Positions 1-5,176 of a stretch of DNA of 8,491 nucleotides are shown here, one piece after another. Position 1 is the stretch's first letter. Every line of letters starts with the position of its first letter. The notes beneath the pieces were generated by a model. The model did not search any database, was not told where the DNA came from, and was given only the letters and a program-made list of their open reading frames with translations. The translations under genes and the position numbers were made by a program. The DNA is from SAR324 cluster bacterium (GTDB lineage: Bacteria > SAR324 > JACQKK01): the NCBI GenBank assembly GCA_027296185.1, contig JAPUJL010000060.1, positions 1 to 8,491 of the forward strand. Reading direction: 5' to 3'.

Positions 1-2
1 TT

Positions 3-356
3 AGCCCCTATCTCAATTCGGCCCACATCCTGGCACCGCCCCGCCGCTGGCTGGAGAGGGTTTTGCAGGAGGACTGCAGTTGGCATTTCTTCCGGCTGCG
101 CTACAAAAACCTCCTGCGCAACCGGTACCAGGCCGAACCGGAGCGCTTCCACGCGCTGCTGGGGAAATCGGCGGGCGATCGGCGGCTGGTGCTCACCTGC
201 CATTGCCTCACCCTCCTCTGCCACCGGGAAATCGCCAAGGAGTTCCTTGAGCGGCTCCGCGCGCAACAGGCCGATCCCGCGGCGCACGTGCCTCCCGGCT
301 TTATCGCCCACCTGCGTAGCCGGCCCGCCGAGGCGCTGCAGGCCGCGCAAGGCTAG
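3..356 (+). CDS. DUF488-like Cys/His protein, C-terminal part (5' end outside window)
   Basis: An open frame enters from the left edge and ends at TAG 354-356, leaving 117 visible residues with no start codon required inside the window. Visible residues 29-51 carry an aromatic/basic pattern (HFFRLRYKNLLRNRY, then PERFH). Residues 62-75 read RLVLTCHCLTLLCHR: a hydrophobic strand, then Cys66-His-Cys68 and Cys73-His-Arg75. This strand followed by C-x-C and C-H-R, after an F..RY..LLR..Y helix, is how I remember the C-terminal half of small DUF488/phage-type DUF488-like proteins, whose function is poorly defined. The cysteines suggest metal binding or redox chemistry, but that is inference. The TTG at 63 is only an internal codon, because the same frame is open and protein-like upstream of it. 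A leader of 167 bp separates the gene from the next one. I am sure it is coding, and only moderately sure of the family. Confidence 0.6.
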   Translation, partial: SPYLNSAHILAPPRRWLERVLQEDCSWHFFRLRYKNLLRNRYQAEPERFHALLGKSAGDRRLVLTCHCLTLLCHREIAKEFLERLRAQQADPAAHVPPGFIAHLRSRPAEALQAAQG

Positions 357-381
357 GCGCCCGGGCCGATATTTCCCTCTT

Positions 382-408
382 TTGCCACCCCGCTTTTTTC
401 CGTACACT
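382..408 (+). promoter_or_regulatory. Weak sigma70-like promoter candidate for the M16 operon
   Basis: TTGCCA at 382-387 and TACACT at 403-408 are separated by 15 nt, in the most AT-rich part of the leader. Each hexamer is a partial match and the spacer is shorter than the usual 17 nt, so this is only a candidate. A start near 415 would place the 423-451 hairpin near the 5' end of the transcript. Confidence 0.25.
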
Positions 409-422
409 GACAAGAGCTACCC

Positions 423-451
423 GCGTTCCCGCGCTCCCTGCGCGGGGACGC
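423..451 (+). promoter_or_regulatory. 12-bp hairpin in the leader of the M16 operon
   Basis: GCGTTCCCGCGC (423-434) pairs with GCGCGGGGACGC (440-451) over 12 positions, 11 Watson-Crick and one G-T, with the 5-nt loop TCCCT. No T-run follows on either strand, so a classic intrinsic terminator is unlikely. It could be a Rho-independent remnant for the upstream gene or a transcript-stabilising or attenuating leader element. A perfect palindrome, GGGGCATGCCCC, follows at 472-483. Confidence 0.5.
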
Positions 452-512
452 CCGCGGCGCCGCTGGGCGATGGGGCATGCCCCCGGCCGGCCGCGGTCAT
501 CCTTCGCGCCCC

Positions 513-517
513 GGAGG
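513..517 (+). promoter_or_regulatory. Ribosome binding site supporting a TTG start
   Basis: GGAGG at 513-517 lies 6 nt before TTG 524. Neither the in-frame ATG at 470 (next to a palindrome, no GGAGG upstream) nor the ATG at 551 has a comparable site. This decides the start chosen for the first M16 subunit. Confidence 0.5.
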
Positions 518-523
518 CCGCCT

Positions 524-1825
524 TTGGAATTATTGCTGGAATCCACGCTGATGGACGCCTATCCCTTCAAGCATGTGCGCTGGGAGAACGGGCTGGAAGC
601 GCTGCTCATCCACAATCCCATCAGCCCGGTCGCCGCCTACCTTACCCACTACAGCGTCGGCAGCGCCCAGGAGACGGACCGCCAGCGGGGACTGGCGCAC
701 TTCTTCGAGCACATGATGTTTCGGGAAACCGAAACCTTGCGGGATGGAGACTTCGACCGGATCATCGCCGAATCGGGCGGGGTGGGGCTCAACGCCTTCA
801 CTTCCTACGACACGACGGCCTACCACGTGAACGTCCCCTCCTCGAAGCTGGAGCGCGTGATCGAACTCGAGGCGGATCGGATGGTCAACCTAGTGCTGAG
901 CCCCGAGCTGATCGAGCGGGAACGGGGCGCGGTGCTGGGCGAGATCCAGATGTACAAGGACATGCCCTCCGAGCAGTTGTGGAACACGGTGATGGAGTCG
1001 GCGTTTCCGGCCCATCCCTACCGCCATCCGATCGTCGGGTACCGGGAGCAGGTGGCCGCCTTCGAGATCGAGGACTTCGCCGCCTTCTACCGGGCGCACT
1101 ACGCTCCCAACCGGGCATTCGTGGTGATCGCCGGGCAGTTCGACGAGCCGGCCCTGTTGCAGGCTCTGGAGCGGGGGTACGGCTCCCTCGAGCCGGGCCT
1201 GCCGCGGCCCGCGGATGCCCCGCCGGACCCACCACTGGCGGAAACGCGGCGGGTGAACATCCACCACGACAAGATCACCACCGATTCCCTGGTGATCGTG
1301 GCCGCCGCGCCGGGCATGCGCGACCCGGATATCCCGGCGTTGCAGGCCCTGTCCGTGCTTCTCTCCGGAGGTCAGTCCTCGCCGCTGTACCGCCGCCTGG
1401 TGCTGGAGGGGCTGGCCACCCATGCCTCGGCCACGGTGTTGGACGTGGATTGGATGCTCTCCTCCCCGGGGCTGTTCCTGATCGAGGTGGGCATGCAGCA
1501 CGGCATCTCCGCCGAGCAGGGGGAGCGGGCCGTTGACGAAGTGCTCGACCGCATCCACTCCGAGGGGATCGCCCCGGAAGAGTTCGAGCGCACCGCGAAC
1601 CAGGTGCACCTCTCCCGCTATACCGGCCTGCGGAGCAACATGGCGGTCGCCCGCTACCTGGGCGGATTCGGCGTTGTGTGCGGCGATCCGCTCTTCGGGG
1701 AAAGGCTCGCCGAGGAGATGGAGCGGGTGACCCCCGACCAGGTCATCGACGTGCTCGAACGGTACGTGAGGGGCGCGCCGCGGGTAGTCGTGGTGCAAAG
1801 CCCGAGCGAGGCCGCTCACCGATGA
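524..1825 (+). CDS. M16 family zinc metallopeptidase, catalytic subunit
   Basis: 433-aa protein of the M16 (pitrilysin/processing peptidase) family. From the TTG start, residues 55-63 read RGLAHFFEH, the inverted zinc motif HxxEH with His59, Glu62 (catalytic) and His63. The third ligand is Glu140 in ERGAVLGE, 77 residues after His63, which is the expected M16 spacing. An N-terminal M16 domain spans about residues 20-165 and an M16_C domain about 170-350. At the position where the companion subunit has the substrate-binding Arg/Tyr pair, this protein has Val293 and His300 (LVLEGLATH), so it probably cannot act alone. No signal peptide or membrane segment is visible, suggesting a cytoplasmic location; many proteobacterial relatives are exported. 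Alternative starts are ATG 551 (424 aa, all motifs kept) and ATG 470 (451 aa, low-complexity extension); TTG 524 has the only good ribosome site. The stop overlaps the next gene's start (ATGA, 1822-1825), implying translational coupling. The family call is near certain; the substrate is unknown. Confidence 0.93.
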   Translation: MELLLESTLMDAYPFKHVRWENGLEALLIHNPISPVAAYLTHYSVGSAQETDRQRGLAHFFEHMMFRETETLRDGDFDRIIAESGGVGLNAFTSYDTTAYHVNVPSSKLERVIELEADRMVNLVLSPELIERERGAVLGEIQMYKDMPSEQLWNTVMESAFPAHPYRHPIVGYREQVAAFEIEDFAAFYRAHYAPNRAFVVIAGQFDEPALLQALERGYGSLEPGLPRPADAPPDPPLAETRRVNIHHDKITTDSLVIVAAAPGMRDPDIPALQALSVLLSGGQSSPLYRRLVLEGLATHASATVLDVDWMLSSPGLFLIEVGMQHGISAEQGERAVDEVLDRIHSEGIAPEEFERTANQVHLSRYTGLRSNMAVARYLGGFGVVCGDPLFGERLAEEMERVTPDQVIDVLERYVRGAPRVVVVQSPSEAAHR

Positions 1826-3141
1826 AATTCCTCCACCGCCAGGCGCCCGCCTTTCCGCTGACCCAGCTCGTGGCGATCTTTCCGCGGACGGGGGTCTGCC
1901 TCGATCCCCCCAACAAGCAGGGGCTCACACGCCTCACCACGCGGATGTTGTTCACGGGGGCGGGCGGCATGAGCCACAACGAGTTCAACAGCCGCACCGA
2001 GCGCCTGGGCGCCAGCACCGCCGGCTCGTTGGCCAACGACCATTTCACGTTGCGCCTGGCCACCCTGACCGCCAATCTGGATGCGGCGCTCGATCTGTTT
2101 CTCACCGCCATCACCCAGCCCAACCTGGACGAAGAGGAGTTCCGGCGGTTGCGGGAGGAGGTGCACAGCACCTGGATCTCCGACCGGGAAGAGCACAAGC
2201 AACTGCGCGCGCAGGAAGTGTACATGCGCCGCATCTACGGCGGGTCGCCCACCGGCTATCAGACCGACGGCACCGGCGCGGGCATCCGCAACGTGACCAT
2301 CGACGACGTCCGCACCCATTACGGACGGCTTTACGAGCGGGCCGAGCCCGTGCTGGCCGTGCTGACCGACCTGCCTCGGGCAGAGGCCCAGCGGCGGATC
2401 GCCGACCGTTTCGACATTCATGCGAAGCCGCCCGACGGCGCGCCCTATCCGTGGGACGAGTTCGGCGCCGCGCGCCCCGAAGGACGCCAGATCGCCATCG
2501 TCCCCGACCCCGACACCCAAACCGACGAGTTGATCGCCGGCGCCTTCAGCGCGGGCGAAAACGATCCGGAATGGCACGTTCACCGCCTGATCGCGTTGAT
2601 CTTCGGCGGCGACATGAACTCGCGCCTGTTCCGCGTGATCCGCGGGGAGCACGGGTATTCCTACGGCGCGTCGTGCTGGTACGAGTCGGCCCGGGGCTAC
2701 AGCCCGCGAGACCAGATTTCGCCGTTCACCATGTACACCTTCCCCACCACCGAGCACACGGGCGAGGCCTTGCCCATGCTCATCTCGCTCTACGAGGAGT
2801 TTGTGGAGAAGGGCGTGGGCGAAGACGAGCTGGCGCTGGCCAAGAAAACCCTGATCCACTCCCACCCCTTCCTGCGCGACACGCCCCAAAAGCAGCTGTC
2901 TCTCGATTGCGACGAGGCGCTCTACGGCATTCCCACCGACGAAGACGACACCAATCGCCGCAAGATCGAAAGCGTGACGCCGGAGGACATTTCCCGCGTG
3001 TTGCGCGAGCGCCATCACCCCGAAAGCCTGACGCTGGTGATGCTGGGCGATCCACGGCGCCTGGAGCCGCTCGCCGAGCGGATTCCCGGGGTGGGAAGGA
3101 TCGACCTGGTGGAGTATCCCCCGCCGCTCCAGCCCGCCTGA
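1822..3141 (+). CDS. M16 family peptidase-like protein, non-catalytic (Arg/Tyr) subunit
   Basis: 439-aa M16 paralogue, starting at ATG 1822 inside the ATGA overlap with the catalytic subunit. Where the zinc motif should be, residues 34-43 read GLTRLTTRML, so HxxEH has become RxxTR and no zinc site remains. The M16_C region (about 160-345) has SRLFRVIRGEHGYSYG at 267-282, which contains the family's Arg274 and Tyr281 seven residues apart. These bind the substrate backbone in two-subunit M16B enzymes. This is the reciprocal of the upstream subunit, and the same arrangement as the Sphingomonas heterodimer SPH2681/SPH2682 and mitochondrial processing peptidase. I infer one heterodimeric protease with a closed chamber. 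No signal peptide is seen. The stop at 3139-3141 lies 7 nt before the next start, so the third gene should be on the same transcript. Confidence 0.92.
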   Translation: MKFLHRQAPAFPLTQLVAIFPRTGVCLDPPNKQGLTRLTTRMLFTGAGGMSHNEFNSRTERLGASTAGSLANDHFTLRLATLTANLDAALDLFLTAITQPNLDEEEFRRLREEVHSTWISDREEHKQLRAQEVYMRRIYGGSPTGYQTDGTGAGIRNVTIDDVRTHYGRLYERAEPVLAVLTDLPRAEAQRRIADRFDIHAKPPDGAPYPWDEFGAARPEGRQIAIVPDPDTQTDELIAGAFSAGENDPEWHVHRLIALIFGGDMNSRLFRVIRGEHGYSYGASCWYESARGYSPRDQISPFTMYTFPTTEHTGEALPMLISLYEEFVEKGVGEDELALAKKTLIHSHPFLRDTPQKQLSLDCDEALYGIPTDEDDTNRRKIESVTPEDISRVLRERHHPESLTLVMLGDPRRLEPLAERIPGVGRIDLVEYPPPLQPA

Positions 3142-3148
3142 AATCGTC

Positions 3149-4177
3149 ATGGGCGAAACCACCTGCATCGTGCTTAACCCTTCCGGGCACGGCCGGGCCA
3201 CCGGCCGGGCGTGGCAGTCCTGCCAGCGCCGCTGCCTGCGGGAGCTGGCGCCGGTGGAGATCTCCGTCGTGAAGAACGCCCAGGAGGCCAAGGAAGCGGC
3301 GCGGGAGGCCGCCCTGCGCGGCTTCGAAAAGGTCGTGGCCGTCGGCGGAACCGCGACGACCCACGGCGCGCTCAACGGGTTGATGACCCTGGCGGCGGAT
3401 CACCGCAAGGCGACCAAGTTCGGCGTGCTCTCCCTGGTGCGCGCCCAGGAGTGGTCCCGGACGCTGCGGATGCCCCGGGAGCTGAACCGGCAGTTGGAGG
3501 CGATCCGGGCGGGGCACGTGCTGCCCTTCGACGTGGGCCGGGCCGACTGCCTGGACGATGAGGGCCGGCCGCTCACGCGCTACTTTCTCAATGGCGCTTG
3601 CTTCGGCATCAGCACCCGCCTGCGCCACGACCTGCAACTGACCCAGCAAGATCCGGCCGAGGGCCTGAGCGCCATGGCCCGCTCGCTGCGGCTGCTGCTG
3701 TCCAAGGAGGACCCTTGGGTGCGGATGGTGCAGGGAGGGCGGGAAATCTACCGCGGGCCGTGGGTGGCCGGGCTGCTTATGGTGGGCCGTTACTATCCCT
3801 GGTTCGGGGAGGTCGCTCCCCGGGCCGATCCGGTGGACGGCTCCCTGGATTTGGTCGGCGTCACCGGCCGGCTGGGACTGCGCAGCCTGGCCATGCTATC
3901 GGGGTTGTTTCCGTGGCGGCGTGGCCACCGGCGGGATTTCACCATCGACAAGGGCGTGCGGTTCACCGCCACGGACATTACCGGCCCGGTCTATCTGGAA
4001 CTGGACGGGATCGCGGTCGGCACCCTGCCCGCCACCTTCACTCTGCTTCCTCGGCAGATCTCGATGATCGTGCCCTCCGTACCGGTGCGCACGATGAAGC
4101 CCCATTTCAAGTCCATCTCCGAGTTGGCGGAAGGACCCGTCGCAGCGGAGCACCTCAAGGCCGGTTGGGGCCACTGA
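3149..4177 (+). CDS. Diacylglycerol kinase-fold protein with degenerate catalytic motifs
   Basis: 342 aa, normal length for the bacterial lipid kinase (DgkB/YegS) family. The N-terminal fold is recognisable: VLNPSGHG at 8-15 (canonical NPxSG), then VVAVGGTATTHGALNGL at 62-78 where active kinases have GGDGTxNEVxNGL. Here Asp is Thr68 and the second Gly is Ala69. The next nucleotide-site motif, normally PLGTxND, is SLVRAQE at 95-101, so Gly, Thr, Asn and Asp are all gone. The C-terminal beta domain is well kept: FLNGACFGIST at 146-156, VAPRADPVDGSLDLV at 222-236, and LDGI at 285-288 in place of the usual DGE. No frameshift or stop is present, and hydrophobic patterning is intact, so this looks like a maintained protein that has lost kinase activity or binds something else. 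No ribosome site is seen and the gene follows the M16 pair by 7 nt, suggesting translational coupling. It could be a lipid-binding or regulatory partner of the protease; that is speculation. Confidence 0.85.
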   Translation: MGETTCIVLNPSGHGRATGRAWQSCQRRCLRELAPVEISVVKNAQEAKEAAREAALRGFEKVVAVGGTATTHGALNGLMTLAADHRKATKFGVLSLVRAQEWSRTLRMPRELNRQLEAIRAGHVLPFDVGRADCLDDEGRPLTRYFLNGACFGISTRLRHDLQLTQQDPAEGLSAMARSLRLLLSKEDPWVRMVQGGREIYRGPWVAGLLMVGRYYPWFGEVAPRADPVDGSLDLVGVTGRLGLRSLAMLSGLFPWRRGHRRDFTIDKGVRFTATDITGPVYLELDGIAVGTLPATFTLLPRQISMIVPSVPVRTMKPHFKSISELAEGPVAAEHLKAGWGH

Positions 4178-4216
4178 AAAGCGGGAGCGGGATTCCGGCT
4201 CGCTACGCTCCGCTTT
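4178..4216. terminator. Stem-loop between convergent stop codons, possible bidirectional terminator
   Basis: AAAGCGG-(G)-AGCG at 4178-4189 pairs with CGCTCCGCTTT at 4206-4216: 11 bp with one bulged G and a 16-nt loop. It sits between the stop of the kinase-like gene (4177) and the stop of the CcmD-like gene (4223). The flanking A and T runs are only 3-4 nt, so termination would be weak. Confidence 0.5.
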
Positions 4217-4222
4217 GCGCCC

Positions 4223-4381
4223 TCAAGCTTCCGTCCGCGAGCGTTCCTCCGACGCCCTGGCGAGGGAGCGTTGGGCCTTGGCGACCGACCGGAAGCGGCG
4301 GGCCAAGTACAGCACGTAGGCGCCGAAAGTCAGCCCCCAAATGCCGTAAGCGGAGAACACGTATTCCCAGTTGTCGGGCAT
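4223..4381 (-). CDS. CcmD-like small single-pass membrane protein
   Basis: 52-aa protein on the minus strand, starting at ATG 4381 and ending at TGA 4223. Residues 4-26 form one hydrophobic, aromatic membrane helix (including WEYVFSAYGIWGLTFGAYVL), followed by a strongly basic segment (ARRFRSVAKAQRSLARA). This short N-terminus, aromatic helix with YG.W, then Arg-rich cytoplasmic tail matches CcmD, the small subunit that helps release holo-CcmE from the CcmABC haem-handling complex in cytochrome c maturation. No other ccm gene is in the window, so a true CcmD role is uncertain; the same pattern occurs in unrelated small membrane proteins. The same frame is open upstream to 4516, but that extension is low-complexity and overlaps the neighbouring gene. 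It lies 79 bp downstream of the Arg-rich gene on the same strand. Confidence 0.65.
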   Translation of the reverse strand: MPDNWEYVFSAYGIWGLTFGAYVLYLARRFRSVAKAQRSLARASEERSRTEA

Positions 4382-4460
4382 CGAATTCTCGTGGCTGGAT
4401 TGGCGCGGCGCTTGTGTAGAAAGCCGGCCGGCGGTAGCCGGCGATGGGCCGGGCGCCGGT

Positions 4461-4832
4461 TCAAGCGCGGCGGTCCTTGCGCGTCCGGCGATTGATATTG
4501 CGGCGCTCCGATGCACGCCGGTCGGCGATCACCTCACCGATGCCGGCGGCGCGGCGATTGGCGATGGGCCGCCTGGGGTCGCGCCGCTCGTGTCCGTGGC
4601 GCCGCCCCTCGGCGGCGGGCGGGGATTGCGCCTCCCGCTTGGGGGCCGCGGGCGGTTTCGCCTCGGCCGCAACTGCGGATTCTTCCGGCTTGGCTTGCCG
4701 CCGCTGCCGCTGTCTGTGGTCCTTTCGGGTGCCGCGGCGCTGGGCGGTGCGGCGTCCCTCGGCGGAGCGCAGGTTCGGCGCAGGAGGTTTGCCCCCGCCG
4801 GAGTCCGCTTCGGTTGTCTTCTCGTCGGCCAT
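4461..4832 (-). CDS. Arg-rich low-complexity protein, unknown function
   Basis: 123-aa protein starting MADEKTTEAD at ATG 4832 and ending at TGA 4461. It is Ala/Pro/Arg/Glu-rich with no hydrophobic core or membrane helix. The C-terminal 40 residues carry regularly spaced arginine pairs in an acidic/basic alternation (ERRDPRR, NRR, ADRRASERR, NRRTRKDRR). Such RR-repeat tails are common in disordered proteobacterial proteins, some beside PilZ-type domains; here no such domain is present. Third codon positions are GC-rich and regular, favouring real coding. The frame stays open upstream to ATG 5045, which has a perfect AGGAGG 4 nt before it and would give a 194-aa protein. However, that extension holds the rare codons TTA, CTA and AGA close together and contains structured DNA, so I prefer ATG 4832. 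A promoter candidate lies at 4874-4902. It may be disordered and nucleic-acid binding, which is inference only. Confidence 0.5.
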   Translation of the reverse strand: MADEKTTEADSGGGKPPAPNLRSAEGRRTAQRRGTRKDHRQRQRRQAKPEESAVAAEAKPPAAPKREAQSPPAAEGRRHGHERRDPRRPIANRRAAGIGEVIADRRASERRNINRRTRKDRRA

Positions 4833-4867
4833 CTCGTCCGCACGCTGACCCCCCTCCCTGAAAACGT

Positions 4868-4884
4868 CATGCTGTCTTAGCATG
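4868..4884. repeat. Small palindromic hairpin CATGCT/AGCATG
   Basis: Perfect 6-bp arms with the 5-nt loop GTCTT on the plus strand. It overlaps the candidate -10 element of the Arg-rich gene, so it could be an operator. It is short enough to be chance. Confidence 0.35.
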
Positions 4885-4902
4885 GGCGCCGGAGCGGATA
4901 AA
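4874..4902 (-). promoter_or_regulatory. Candidate sigma70 promoter for the Arg-rich gene
   Basis: On the minus strand TTTATC (4902-4897) is followed after 17 nt by TAAGAC (4879-4874), with TGC directly before it as an extended -10. Transcription would begin near 4867, about 35 nt before ATG 4832. The matches are partial. Confidence 0.35.
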
Positions 4903-4975
4903 GGGCTCGAGCGCGCGGCTGGCGGGGGCGCAGGGCGCACGCGCAGAAAGCTCGGGTGGTTTCGGGCGGGGCGGG

Positions 4976-5119
4976 AAAGGTTCTCCCCGGCCGCATCATG
5001 CCGGGGAGAGAACCAAGGCAACGATTCGATCGGGCCGTCCAACATGTGACCTCCTGGTGCTCGCGAAGCCATCCTTGGCTTCAGGGAGCGGCGCCAACCG
5101 AAAAAGGATGGGAGTCACA
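4976..5119 (-). ncRNA. Candidate structured RNA or translational leader with GGA-loop hairpin
   Basis: Read on the minus strand from about 5119 to 4976. The 5' end TGTGACTCC (5119-5111) can pair with GGAGGTCACA (5054-5045) with one bulge, burying the ribosome site AGGAGG (5055-5050) and touching the ATG at 5045. CATCCTT (5110-5104) can extend this by pairing with AAGGATG (5076-5070). The competing hairpin GAAGCC-AAGGAT-GGCTTC (5082-5065) presents GGA in its 6-nt loop and cannot fully coexist with that pairing. The 3' part is a hairpin of 13 bp with a 2-nt bulge and 8-nt loop (5014-4979), followed by TTTCCC. Such mutually exclusive stems are typical of regulatory leaders; the final hairpin would also suit an intrinsic terminator with a weak U-tract. 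I do not recognise a known riboswitch class. Either a leader for the ORF starting at 5045 or a separate small RNA is possible. Confidence 0.4.
5050..5055 (-). promoter_or_regulatory. Consensus Shine-Dalgarno AGGAGG before ATG 5045
   Basis: On the minus strand AGGAGG is followed by TCAC and ATG (5045-5043), making it the strongest ribosome site in the window. The frame it opens continues without a stop into the Arg-rich protein (194 aa in all, beginning MLDGPIESLPWF). It may serve a leader peptide, that longer protein, or be a chance match within a structured RNA. Confidence 0.45.
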
Positions 5120-5125
5120 GAGCCT

Positions 5126-5156
5126 CTTATGCACCAACCGTGCCCACCTCGGTAAA
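5126..5156 (-). promoter_or_regulatory. Weak promoter candidate for the structured RNA
   Basis: On the minus strand TTTACC (5156-5151) and CATAAG (5131-5126) are 19 nt apart. Each hexamer is a 4-of-6 match. The predicted start, near 5119, coincides with the first base of the TGTGACTCC arm that pairs with the ribosome site. Confidence 0.25.
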
Positions 5157-5176
5157 GCGTTGATCTGCGGGCACTT

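Larger units (their letters stand above)
4833..5176. other. 344-bp spacer with inverted repeats and no confident gene
   Basis: No protein with convincing codon bias fills this stretch. It contains: a 6-bp palindromic hairpin CATGCT/AGCATG (4868-4884); a 13-bp hairpin with a 2-nt bulge (4979-5014); hairpin GAAGCC/GGCTTC (5065-5082); an alternative pairing CCATCCTT/AAGGATGG (5069-5076 with 5104-5111); and GTGCCC/GGGCAC (5140-5145 with 5169-5174) just past the aldolase stop. Most of this structure makes sense read on the minus strand. Confidence 0.6.

Noticed and set aside
470..523. ATG 470 as start of the first M16 gene
   Set aside because: The extension is Pro/Arg/Ser-rich, sits on a GGGGCATGCCCC palindrome and has no Shine-Dalgarno; TTG 524 has GGAGG 6 nt upstream.
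247..1536. Long plus-strand open frame overlapping the catalytic M16 gene
   Set aside because: Pro/Arg/Gly/Ala-rich translation without motifs; a shadow of the M16 gene, which has correct zinc ligands in another frame.
890..1819. 309-codon minus-strand open frame antisense to the first M16 gene
   Set aside because: His/Gly/Val-rich antisense artefact of GC-rich codons; no recognisable domain.
1816..3375. 519-codon minus-strand open frame across the second M16 gene
   Set aside because: Antisense shadow; low-complexity composition, and the plus strand carries M16 motifs throughout.
4371..4880. 169-codon plus-strand open frame in the Arg-rich/CcmD region
   Set aside because: Gly/Ala/Leu-rich, no family resemblance; the minus strand has better codon bias and a clear small membrane protein.
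4833..5176. Known riboswitch (TPP, cobalamin, glycine, fluoride, c-di-GMP, SAM) in the spacer
   Set aside because: I looked for the conserved cores on both strands and found none; only generic stems and GGA motifs are supported.
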